From positions 8,234,501 through 8,298,500 of the forward strand of contig NC_087158.1 of assembly GCF_035594125.1 (NCBI RefSeq): a stretch of DNA of 64,000 nt. Direction: 5' to 3'. Source of the DNA: Scylla paramamosain. Taxonomy: Eukaryota > Arthropoda > Malacostraca > Decapoda > Portunidae. The translations under genes were made by a program, and so were the position numbers. The notes beneath the pieces were generated by a model. That model was given only the letters and a program-made list of their open reading frames with translations, did not search any database and was not told the origin of the DNA. Shown here piece after piece: positions 1 through 9,543 of the stretch (position 1 is the first letter of the stretch; each line of letters begins with the position of its first letter).

Positions 1-30
1 TTACTTATTTCTTATGTTCTTATGTTCTTA
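1..30 (+). mobile_element. 3' tail of a non-LTR retrotransposon copy left of the window
   Basis: The first 30 bases are a TTACTTATTT segment followed by 'cttatgtt' repeats. This is the same 3' terminus that ends the retrotransposon remnants at 23802, 38705 and 60873. In all four places the next base begins the same satellite phase, TTACCAAAAGCGTGTATTTT. A further copy of the element therefore very probably lies just upstream of the window. Only the tail is visible, so the call rests on identity with the other three ends. Confidence 0.75.
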
Positions 31-2914
31 TTACCAAAAGCGTGTATTTTCAGTGTTTTCAGCTATTACGTGAAAAAAATGCCAAAATGCATGCAAAGCA
101 CCCTATAGAAAGAAAAAGAGCGACATTACGAGAAACGTGCATTATAATTGTTTTTGAGATTCTTAGGTACCAAAACGCTGAAACTCATGAATAACACTCT
201 TAATTGAGATACAGAAAAACCTTACCAAATGCGTGTATTTTGAGTGTTTTTCACATTCTTAGTTACCAAAACCCCAAATTGCATGCGAAACTAGCTTTAT
301 GTGGAAAAAAAAAAATGACATTACCAGAAGAGTGTCTTTTAAGTGTTTTTGAGTGTGTTAGGCAATAAAGCACTAAAAAGCAAGGCAATCACATTACATG
401 GGAATAAAACCAAATTTTACCAAAAACTTGCTTTTAAGTGTTTTTGAGCTCCTTCCATATTGAAACACTAAAACGCATGCAAAACACCCTTTATGGAGAA
501 ACAGAAAAACATTACCAAAAACATGTATTTTGAGAGTTTTTGATCATGTTTCCTATAAAAACGCATAAATACATGCAAAGAACCCTATATTTGGGAAACG
601 AAAGGACATTATGAGAAACGTGTATTATGAATGTTTTTAAGTTCCTTAAGTACCAAAAAGCTAAAACCCGCAAATAACACTCTTTATAGAGAACAAAAAT
701 AAATAAATAAAAAAAAAAAACATTTTTTTTTTTGATATTCAACTTCATAGGTACCAAGATGCCAAAATTCTGGCAAAATTCAGGGAAATTATGTGGAAAA
801 AAGAACATTATCAAAAAAGTTAATTATAGATTTTTATCCGACTGTTATGTACCAAACCCTAAAGTGCATGCAAAGCCACCTATATATGGAAATTAAACGA
901 CTTTACAAGAAAGCTGTCTTTTAGTGTTTTTTAGCATGTTAGGCACCAAAACGATAAATACTCGTACCATTGAAGTCACTCAATATGGGAATCCAAAACA
1001 AAATTACTAAAAACATGTCTTTTCGGTGTTTTAAGTAGAAAAACGCTAAAACGGATGCAAACCAACCAATATGAAGAAATAAAATAACATTACCAAAAAG
1101 GTATATTTAGAGTGTTTTTGAAATTGTTACCTAAAAAAACGCGAAAATGGATGGAAAGTACTCTATATTGGGAAGCAAAAGGACATTACGAGAAACGTGT
1201 ATAATGAGTGTTTTATAGTTTCACAAGAACTACAAGGCAAAAAACGCAAAAACTCGTGTATATATTGAAGTTTCTTACATTCCAAAATGCTGAAATTCTG
1301 GAACAACACTCTTAATTGAGAAACAGAACAATCTTACTAAATGCGTGTATTTTGAGTGCTTTTCACATCCTTAGTTACCAAAACCCCAATTTGCCTGCGA
1401 AACCAGCTTTATGTGGGAAAAAAATGACATTACCAGAAAAATGTCTTTTGAGTGTTTTTGAGCGTGTTAGGCAATAAAGCACTAAAAAGCAGAGCAATCA
1501 CATTACATTGGAATAAAACAATTTTTAACAAGAACTTGCCTTTAAGTGTATTTGAGCTCTTTATATATAACAAAACATTAAAATGCATGCAAAATACACT
1601 TTATGGTGAAACAGGATAACATTACCAAAAACATGTATTTTGAGTGTTTTTCATCATGTTACCAATAAAAACGCTTAAATACATGCAAAGAACCCTATTT
1701 TTGGGAAATGAAAGGACATTACGAGAAACGTGTATTATGAGTGTTTTTAAGTTCATTAAGTACGAAAAAGCTAAAAGCCACAAATTACACTCTTTATTGA
1801 GAAAAAATAAATAAATAAAAAAATACGATATTTTTTTCATTCTGATTCATCTTCACAGTTAACGAGGTGCCAAAATTCGGGCAAAATTCAGGAAATTATA
1901 TGAAATAAGAACATTATCATAAAAGTTAAATATAGCTTTTTTTTCAGACTGTTATGTACCAAACACCTAAAGTGCATGCAAAGCCACCTATATGGGGAAA
2001 TTAAACGTCTTTGACAGAAAACTGTCTTATTAGTGTTTTTCAGCATGTTAAGAACCAACACGATAAAATCCAAGGAAGTCAATCTATATGGGAATCCAAA
2101 ACAAAATTACTGAAAACGTGTCTTTTCGGTGTTTTACGTAGAAAACGCTAAAACGGATGCAAACCAACCAAAATGAAGAAATAGAATAACATTACCAAAA
2201 AGGTATAAAAGGAGTGTTTTTGAAATTGTTACCTACAAAAAACGCGAAAATGGATAGAAAGCACTCTATATTGGGAAGCAAAAGGCACCAAAAAGCATGT
2301 TAGGCACCAAAACGATAAATAATATGAAAGTCATTCTATATGGAAATCCAAAACAAAATTACAGGAAACGTGTCTTTTAAATGATTTACGTAGAAAAACG
2401 CTAAAACGGATGCAAACCAACCAATATGAAGAAATAGAATAACATTACAAAAAGGCATATTTTGTGTGTTTTTGCGCTTGTTACATAAAAAAAACGCGAA
2501 TATGGATACAAAGCAGTCTATATAAGAAAAAAAAAAGGACATAACGAGAAACGTGTATAATGAGTGTTTTATAGTTTCACCAGAATCACAAGGCAAAAAA
2601 CGCAAAAACTTGACTGTATCGAGAAGTTTCTAAGATACCAAAATGCTGAAACTCATGAATAACACTCTTAATCAAGAAACAGAACAACCTTACTAAATAA
2701 GTGTATTTTGAGTGTTTTTTTTTTTTACATTTTTAGTTACCAAAACCCCAAATTCCATGCGAAACTAGCTTTATGTGGGAAAAAAAATGACATTAGCAGA
2801 AAAGTGTCTTTGAGTGTTTTTGAGCCTGTTAGGCAATAAAGCACTAAAAAGCAGGGCAATAACATTACATGGGAATAAAACCAACTTTTACGGAGAACTT
2901 CCCTTTTAGTGTTT
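31..2914 (+). repeat. Higher-order satellite array, block 1
   Basis: This is a tandem array of diverged monomers of about 96 bp (measured spacings 95-98, with some variants of 86 and 148). The monomers come in a fixed order that repeats about every 1.1 kb. I name them by diagnostic text: A (AAAAAGCTAAAACCCACAAA, followed by an A-rich/T-rich hinge), B (CATAGGTACCGAGATGCCAA), C (CCAAACCCTAAAGTGCATGC), D (ACGATAAATAATATGGAAGT), E (ACGTAGAAAAACGCTAAAAC), F (TTACCTACAAAAAACGCGAA), G (long, about 148 bp, AACCACAAGGCAAAAAACGC), H (TTACCAAAACCCCAAATTGC), I (AATAAAGCACTAAAAAGCAG), J (TACCAAAACGCTAAAACGCA) and K (TATAAAAACGCTTAAATACA). The B anchors lie near 743 and 1849, 1.1 kb apart. No gene is seen. 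Short open frames here are monomers read through, because 96 bp equals 32 codons. Confidence 0.9.
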
Positions 2915-3348
2915 TTGACACGTATTTAATAAGGTTACTCTGTTTCTCAATTAAGAGTGTTATTCATGAGTTTCAGCAAATACACGAGTTTTTGCGTTTT
3001 TTGCCTTGTGTTTTTTTTTTTTTTTTTAATTATAAAACATTCATTATACACTTTTCTCGCAATGTTCCTTTGTTTCCCAATATAGAGTGCTTTTTATCCA
3101 TTTTTGCGTTTTTTTGTAGGTAACAAGCTCAAAAACACTCAATATATATATTTTTTGTAATGTTTTTCTGCTTCTTGATATTGGTTGGTTTGTATCAGTT
3201 TTAGTTAGCGTTTTTCTACGTAAAGCACAGAGAAGACACGTTTTCAATTCCTTATTATTTATCGTTTTGGTGCCTAACATGCTGAAAAACACTCAAAAGA
3301 CAGATTTCTGGTAAGGTCTTAAATTTCCTCATATGGGAGGCTTTGGAT
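2915..3348 (-). repeat. Inverted patch of satellite inside the HOR array
   Basis: The satellite reads in reverse complement here. Going rightwards one meets the reverse complements of the end of G, then F, E, D and part of C, after which the forward array resumes with a GTGTTTTTGAGCGTGTTACG monomer. The left switch falls just after a GTGTTTTTGA box near 2915, the right one near 3348. Boundaries are good to about 10 bases. The patch carries a T-run of about 18 bases near 3010. This is a local inversion or inverted transfer of about four monomers. No gene is seen. Confidence 0.8.
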
Positions 3349-6300
3349 GTCTTTTCAGTGTTTTTGAGCGTGTTACGCAATACAGCACTAAAAGCCAGGG
3401 TAATCACATTACATGGGAATAAAACCAAATTTTGCCAAGAACTTGCCTTTAAGTGTTTTTGAGCTCCTTACATACCAAAACGCTAAAACGCATGCAAAAT
3501 ACATTTTATGGAGAAACAGAATAACATTACCAAAGACATGTATTTTGAGTGTTTTTGATCATGTTATCTACAAAAACGCTTAAATACATGTATAGAACCT
3601 TATGTTTCGGAAACGAAAGAACATTACGAGAAACGTGTATTATAAGTGATTTTTTAAGTTCCTTCAGTACCAAAAAGCTAAAACCCACAAATAACTCTCT
3701 TTAGAAAAAAAAATAATAAATAAAAAAAATAAAAAATGGGATTATTATTTTTTTTTTTTGTTATTCATTTTTATAGGTACCGAGATGCCAAAATTATGCC
3801 AAAATTCAGGGAATTTATGTGAAAAAAGAACATTATAATAAAAGTTAATTATAGCTTTTTTTTCGAAATTGTTATGTACCAAACCCTAAAGTTCATGCAA
3901 AGTCATCTATAGGGAAGTTAAACGACTTTACCAGAAACCTGTCTTTTCAGTGTTTTTCAGCATGTTAGGCACCAAAACGATAAATAATATGGAAGTCAGT
4001 CAATATGTGAATCCAAAAGAAAATTACTGAAAACGTGTGTTTTCAGTGTTTTACATAGAAAAACGCTAAAGCGGATACAAACCATCCTATATGAAGAAAT
4101 AGAATAACATTACCAGAAAGATATATTTTAAGTGTTTTTGAGCTTGTTACCTACAAAAAATGCAAAAATGGATGTAAATCACTCTATATTAGGAAAAAAA
4201 AGGACATTACGAGAAACGTGTATAATGAGTGTTTTATAGTTTTAAAACAACCACAAGGCAACGAACGCAAAAACTCGTGTATATAGAGAAATTTCTTACA
4301 TACCAAAATTAATAAATGCATGAATAACATTTTTAATCGATAAAGAGAACTACCTTACCAAATTGTGTATTTTGAGTGTTTTTCACATTCTTAGTTACGA
4401 AAATGCCAAATTACATGCGAAACTAGCTTCATGTGGGAAAAATAAATAACATTACCAGAAAAGTGTCTTTTGAGTGTTTTTCAGCGTGATATGCAACATA
4501 GCACTAAAAAGCAGAACGATCACATTATATGGGAATAAAACCAACTTTTACGAAGAATTTGCCTTTAAGTGTTTTTTAACCCCTTATATACCAAACCGCT
4601 AAATCGCATGGAAAACAAACTTTATGGAGAAACAGAATAACATTACCAAAAACATGTATTTTGAGTGTTTTTCATTATGTTATCTATAAAAACGCATAAG
4701 TACATGGAAAGAACATTATGTTTGGGAAACAAAAGGACATTACGAGAAACGTGTACTATTAGTGTTTTTTTAAGTTCCTTAACTACCAAAAAGCTAAAAC
4801 CCACAAATAACACTCTTTATTTAGAAAAAAAAAATAAATAAATAAAAAGGATTTTTTTTTTTTTTTTGTTATTCATCTTCATAGGGTCAGATATGCCAAA
4901 ATTCTGGGAAAATTCAAAGCAATTATGTGATAGAAGAATATTATCAAAAAAGTTAATTTCAGCTTTTTTTCCGGACTGTTATGTACAAAACCCTAAAGTG
5001 CATGCAAAGCCTCCAATATGAGGAAATTAAACGACCTTACCAGAAATCTGTGTTTTGAGTGTTTTTTAGCATGTTAGGCACCAAAACGACAAATAATAAG
5101 GAACTCACTCCAAAACAAAGTTACTGAAAACGTGTTTTCTTAGTGTTTTACGTATAAAAACGTTAAAACGGATGGAAACCAAGTAATATCAAGAAGTAGA
5201 AAAACGTTACCGAAAAGGTATATTTTGAGTGTTTTTGAGCTTTTTACCTACAAAAAACACGAATATTGATGCAAAGCACTCTATATTGGGAAACAAAAGG
5301 ACATTGCAAGAAAAGTGTATAAAGAGTGTTTTATAGTTCAAAAGAACCACAAAGCAAAAAACGCAAAAACTCGTGTATATGGAGAAATTTCCTAGATACC
5401 AAAATGCTGAAACTTATGAATAACACTCTTAATTGAGAAACAGAACAACCTTACTAAATGAGTGTATTTTGAGTGCTTTTCACATTCTTAGTTACCAAAA
5501 CCCCAAATTGCATGCGAAACCACCTTTATGTGAGAAAAAAAATGACATTACCAGAAAATTGTCTTTTAAGTGTTTTTCAGCGTGATAGGCAATAAAGCAC
5601 TAAAAAGCAGGGCAATTATATTACATTGGAAAAACACCAATTTATACCAAAAACTTGTCTTTAAGTGTTTTTGAGCTCCTTATATACAAAACTGCTAAAA
5701 CGCATGGAAAACACACTTTATTGAGAAACAGAATAACTTTAACAAAACGTTGTATTTTGAGTGTTTTTGATCATGTTATCTATAAAAACGCTTAAATACA
5801 TGCAAAGAACCTGATGTTTGGGAAACGAAAGGACATTACGAGAAACGTGTATTATGAGTGTTTTTAAGTTCCTTAAGTACCAAAAAGCTAAATCCCACAA
5901 ATAATACTCTTTATTGAGAAAAAAAAAAAATAAATAAATAAAAAATAAAAAAATAGGATTTTTTTTTTTTTGTTATTTATCTTCATAGGTACCGAGATGC
6001 CAAAATTCTGAGAAAATTCAGGGCAATTATTCGATAAAAGAATATTATCAAAAAAGTTAATTTTAGCATTTTTTTTCGGACTGTTATGTACCAAACCCTA
6101 AAGTGCATGTAAAGCCTCCTATATGAGGAAATTAAACGACCTTATCAGAAATCTGTCTTTTGAGTGTTGTTCAGCATGTTAGGCACCAAAACGATAAATA
6201 ATAAGGAACTCACTCTATATGGGAATTCAAAACAAAATTACTGAAAACTTGTCTTCTCAGTGTTTTACGTAAAATAAACGCTAAAACTTATGCAAACCAA

Positions 6301-6547
6301 CCAATATAAAGAAATAGAAAAAAACATTACCAAAAAGGTATATTTTGAGTGTTTTGAGCTTGTTACCTATAAAAAACACGAAAATTGATGCAAAGCACTC
6401 TATAATGGGAAAGAAAAGGACATTGCAAGAAAAGTGTATAATGAGTGTTTTATATTTCAAAAGAACCACAAGGCAAAAAATACAATAACTAGTGTATATG
6501 AAGAGGTTTCGTAGATACCAAAATGCTGAAACTCATGAACAACACTC
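3349..6547 (+). repeat. Higher-order satellite array, block 2
   Basis: This continues the same A-K higher-order repeat in forward orientation. The B anchors lie near 3765, 4870 and 5978, giving periods of 1105 and 1108 bp. It ends inside monomer G at the TTAA where the piggyBac element is inserted. The interrupted monomer continues at 9544 (TTTGAGAAACAGAACAATC). No gene is supportable; all open frames are satellite read-through. Confidence 0.88.
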
Positions 6548-6551
6548 TTAA
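6548..6551. other. TTAA insertion target of the piggyBac element (left copy)
   Basis: The satellite reads AACACTCTTAA up to the element, which starts CCCTAACTTG. Uninterrupted G monomers elsewhere read CTCTTAATTGAGAAACAG, so the element sits exactly at this TTAA. TTAA is the known target of piggyBac transposases and is normally duplicated on both sides. On the right side the expected TTAA is degenerate: GGGAATTTGAG is seen where GGGTTAATTGAG is expected. Confidence 0.8.
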
Positions 6552-6564
6552 CCCTAACTTGCCC

Positions 6565-6586
6565 AAGAGGACTTTCCGGTCCTCTT
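6565..6586. repeat. Perfect 8-bp hairpin next to the left end of the piggyBac element
   Basis: AAGAGGAC (6565-6572) and GTCCTCTT (6579-6586) are perfect inverted repeats around the loop TTTCCG. The hairpin starts 13 bp inside the left terminus. I see no counterpart at the right end. It could be part of the transposase recognition region. This is inference from position only. Confidence 0.55.
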
Positions 6587-6781
6587 TTGTTTAGCTTAAT
6601 CCTACGGGATGTGTGCATGTTGTTTCATGCCCTGCGCCCATCAGGCTCTTTTGGTACTCTTTTGTGAAGCACGTGGTGTCATATGCTAGCACTAGGAGAC
6701 GACTTCCCGCCAGTATCCAGTCCATCGTCGCTGGGGGTGGACGTGTGTTGACACTGCTCCCTTCCCCACACTTTATGCAGG

Positions 6782-9204
6782 ATGGATGCTGTTCCAGGTA
6801 ACTGATTTTGTACTAAAAAAAATACAGTAGATATCTGGATATATCAAACTTTTCACTAAAGTATCTCTGAATACGTTTTACAGATATAAAAAAGTAATAT
6901 ATGACATTTAGTAAAGGTGACCAAATGGTCCCAGTGGGCACTCAGGTAGTTTTTGTCTATAGTAATGGTAACAAGCACAACAATCCTGATAATGAATAAA
7001 ACTATCTGTTATAGTGCATGCTGGTAATACCATGTCACATATACCAAGTGTTTTATTGATGAACAGAAAAACATGGGAAACTTATTATTGAGGAGGCTAT
7101 ATTTGACCGTTGCACTGATTTTATGATAACTTTCTTTCAGGACCTTCTGGATTAGTGATATCTCCAAAGCAAATGTACAAGAAGAGGCAGAAACGTTTGA
7201 CCACTAAAGAGATCGAAGACACCCTCAACTGTAGTGATGCTGAAGACATAAGTGAATATGAAGGCAACGAAATGGATGACATCGATGACCCTGGAATATC
7301 AGGTAGTGGACGCATAACTTATAAAGTCTCTATTATAATTATATTATATTATATAGTTATGATTAGTCTAAAATAATGAATAATACATAAATAAAATATT
7401 GGTTAAAAGTGTCTATCATAATTTACAGTTAGAAAGGTAAATAACTATATTATAAACAAACAGTAACAATAACAACATGAAAGCCTATTGAAAGATAAAA
7501 TACTAATAGAAAAATAAATATTTTCTTATAGATACTGGCAGCACTACTGACGAAGGAGATGGTGAAGAAACAGTTGTTCTAGTTGTGGATGATGCAGAAA
7601 TTATTCCAGCTCCTCAGTTTCCATCTCATCCTAAAAGAAAGAAACGCAGACGCACCATTTGTAAACATGTCACTGAACAAAAAGAACCACCTTCAGTTCC
7701 TGTTTTTGATATTCCAGAGCAAACAGAGGACGAGGTGCTGTTGACACCTTTGCAATACTTCAAGAGGTTCATGTCTGATGAATTCCTCAGTGAGATTGTT
7801 GAACAGAGCAGCTTGTACGCTCTACAGCAAAATCCTAACAAGCCTCTGGGTCTTACATGTGATGAGTTTGAACAATGGCTAGGATGTGCTTTCTTCATGT
7901 CAGTTAGCAAAATTCCTAATACACGTCTGCACTGGTCTACTTACACAATGACTGAGGCTGTATCATGTGTTATGAGTAGAAATAGGTGGGAAGAAATCAA
8001 ATCCCATTTGCATTTTGTGGATAACAGCAACACTGACACCACTGACAAGTTATGCAAGGTGAGGATGTTGATAGACCACCTGAGACAGGAGTTTAGAAAA
8101 GTTCCTATGACTGAGCATCTAAGTGTAGACGAGCAAATTGTTCCCTTCAAGGGAGTATCAAGCTTGAAACAGTACAATCCAAAGAAACCCTCTAAATGGG
8201 GATATAAAATATTTGTCCTAGCAGATGACAAAGGTTATGTTTATGACTTCAGGCCTTATACAGGTAAAATTTGCCCTGTAAGCACCAGTGATGTGCCTGA
8301 CCTTGGGCCAAGTGCTAATTCGGTTTTACACTTGGCAGAAGTGATACCTCATCACAAGAACCATAAATTATATTTTGACAATTGGTTCAACTCTCTTCCT
8401 TTAGTAGAGTACTTAGCGACTAAAGGGATTTGGTGCTGTGGCACAGTTCAGAGTAGGAGACTTCCAGATTTGTCATTCCAGTCTGATAAGCAACTAGCCT
8501 CCAAGGGTAGAGGTAGTTACGATGAATGGATGACAACGAGTGACAGTGGTGTTACTACATATGCAGTCAAATGGTATGACAACAAAGCAGTGTGCCTAAG
8601 TTCAACATTTGCTACTTCTCAACCACAACAGACTTGTGTGAGATATGACAGGAAGAGAAAGGAAGAAGTTGAAGTCCCTAGACCTAATATTGTCAAATTG
8701 TACAATGAGCACATGGGGGGTGTGGATCTTCAAGACCAACTCCTGGCGTACTATAGAATGTCTTTTCGTTCTAGGAAATACTTGAGGCTTGTTTTTCATC
8801 TTTTTGACATGGCAGTAGTCAATAGTTGGCTACTTTACAGGCGCTCAGCTGTCTCACTAGAAATTCCTGAGAAGAAGCAATATGCCCTCTGTGATTTCAA
8901 ACTAAAACTAGCTTTCTCACTCACAGCTAGTGGAAAGGATTTGAGAAAGAAAAGAGGGAGGCCATCAACTGATGCTGTAAAGGTAAACTTTGAGAAAAAG
9001 AAGAAATGTGGCAGAGCAACTAAACCCATTCCTGAAGATGACATCCGCAAGGATGGAATAGGACACTTCCCTGCTTTCTCAGCAAACCGTGCAACATGCA
9101 AACTCCCAGGGTGCAAAAGCAAAGTGCGTATGTATTGCCTAAAATGTAATGTGTACTTGTGCTGTGATCAGAAGAAAAACTGCTTCCTGGACTTTCACCA
9201 GTAG
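6782..9204 (+). CDS. piggyBac-family transposase, three exons, 616 aa
   Basis: I join exons 6782-6797, 7141-7302 and 7532-9204, giving 1851 nt including the stop. The junctions are CCAG|GTAACT..TTTCAG|GACC and TCAG|GTAGTG..TTATAG|ATAC, and the phases match. The start is ATG 6782 (GCAGGATGG context). The N-terminus is acidic and carries LTTKEIEDTLNCSDAED, typical of the family. Basic KRKKRRR lies near residue 94. The family's catalytic aspartates are present: D259 (SVDEQIVPF), D342 (YFDNWF) and D458 (GGVDLQDQ, with D461). An AT-hook-like KKRGRPS lies at 532-538. A Cys-rich zinc-binding tail runs from C582 to about 612. Length and aspartate positions resemble the founding insect transposase (D268, D346, D447, from memory). 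The family cuts and pastes DNA at TTAA in the nucleus. The frame is intact, so activity is possible. A domesticated host gene is less likely, because it sits inside transposon ends. Confidence 0.88.
6798..7140 (+). other. Intron 1 of the transposase gene
   Basis: This is a GT..AG intron of 343 nt (GTAACT donor, pyrimidine-rich TTTCTTTCAG acceptor). It lies in phase 1 and separates the five-codon first exon from exon 2. Reading straight through from the first exon soon meets a stop. The intron contains the left member of the subterminal inverted repeat pair at 6913-6945, so the repeat is spliced out of the mRNA. Confidence 0.75.
6913..6945 (+). repeat. Left subterminal inverted repeat of the piggyBac element
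   Basis: AAAGGTGACCAAATGGTCCC followed by AGTGGGCACTCAG is closely matched, inverted, by 9391-9425 near the right end. The shared core is GGTGACCAA, TGG, GTCC and TGGGCAC. It lies 361 bp from the left terminus and about 120 bp from the right terminus when measured to its partner. PiggyBac elements are known to carry internal inverted repeats at unequal distances from their ends that contribute to transposase binding. This pair fits that pattern. Confidence 0.65.
7303..7531 (+). other. Intron 2 of the transposase gene
   Basis: This is a GT..AG intron of 229 nt (GTAGTG donor, TTTTCTTATAG acceptor), very AT-rich, in phase 1. Splicing joins the codon G|AT (Asp60) and restores one continuous frame into the long third exon. 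Without splicing, the exon 2 frame ends at a stop at 7374-7376. Confidence 0.78.
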
Positions 9205-9390
9205 GAATAGAAAACAATGTGAGATAAAGGGAAACATTGTGTTACAAAAATGAAATCAAATGTATTTTATGTTTTTTGGAGCTCTATGTTATGTTTTGAA
9301 CAGTATCAAGATATGGAATAATTTATTGTTTGTGTAGAACATAGAAAATACCTTACAGAAAAATTATTTTTTGTTTTTGCATTTAAAGTG

Positions 9391-9425
9391 CTCAAGTGCC
9401 CAATGGACCCAATTGGTCACCTTTT
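9391..9425 (-). repeat. Right subterminal inverted repeat of the piggyBac element
   Basis: CTCAAGTGCCCAATGGACCC followed by AATTGGTCACCTTTT is the reverse complement partner of 6913-6945, with a few mismatches. It is downstream of the stop codon, in the 3' untranslated region, and upstream of the AATAAA at 9466. The unequal spacing from the two ends matches known piggyBac internal repeats. Confidence 0.65.
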
Positions 9426-9465
9426 GGTTAAATGCCCACAAACATTTAAATTTAACAATTTTTGT

Positions 9466-9471
9466 AATAAA
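9466..9471 (+). promoter_or_regulatory. Polyadenylation signal of the transposase gene
   Basis: AATAAA lies 262 bp after the stop codon at 9204 and 72 bp before the right end of the element. It is the only clean AATAAA I noted in the 3' part of the element, so it probably directs 3' end formation within the transposon. Confidence 0.55.
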
Positions 9472-9543
9472 TAATTTCTTCTGCATGTTTTTATTTTATT
9501 TATGTCCTTAAATAATTTTTCTTTTGTGTTGTTAATAATTCGG

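Larger units (their letters stand above)
6552..9543 (+). mobile_element. piggyBac-family DNA transposon, about 3.0 kb, transposase intact
   Basis: This is a 2992-bp non-satellite insertion between two halves of one G monomer. It begins CCCTAACTTGCCC next to TTAA and ends ATTCGGG, giving the CCC...GGG termini typical of piggyBac-like elements. The terminal inverted repeats are weak: CCCTAACTT against CCCGAATTA when the right end is reverse-complemented. Inside are a three-exon transposase gene (6782-9204), a subterminal inverted repeat pair (6913-6945 and 9391-9425), a short terminal hairpin (6565-6586) and a polyadenylation signal. The first 250 bp are much richer in G+C than the satellite. 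The ends are inferred from where the satellite is interrupted, so they are firm to within a few bases. No second copy is in the window. Confidence 0.88.

Noticed and set aside
6613..6801. A 62-codon frame upstream of the transposase, as an alternative first exon
   Set aside because: Spliced at the same donor (6797) into exon 2, this frame meets a stop after about 20 codons. The frame starting at ATG 6782 instead joins exons 2 and 3 without interruption.
7585..9204. A stand-alone 539-codon transposase starting at GTG 7585
   Set aside because: GTG is not a normal start in animals. Upstream exons joined by good splice sites supply the N-terminal family motif and an ATG.
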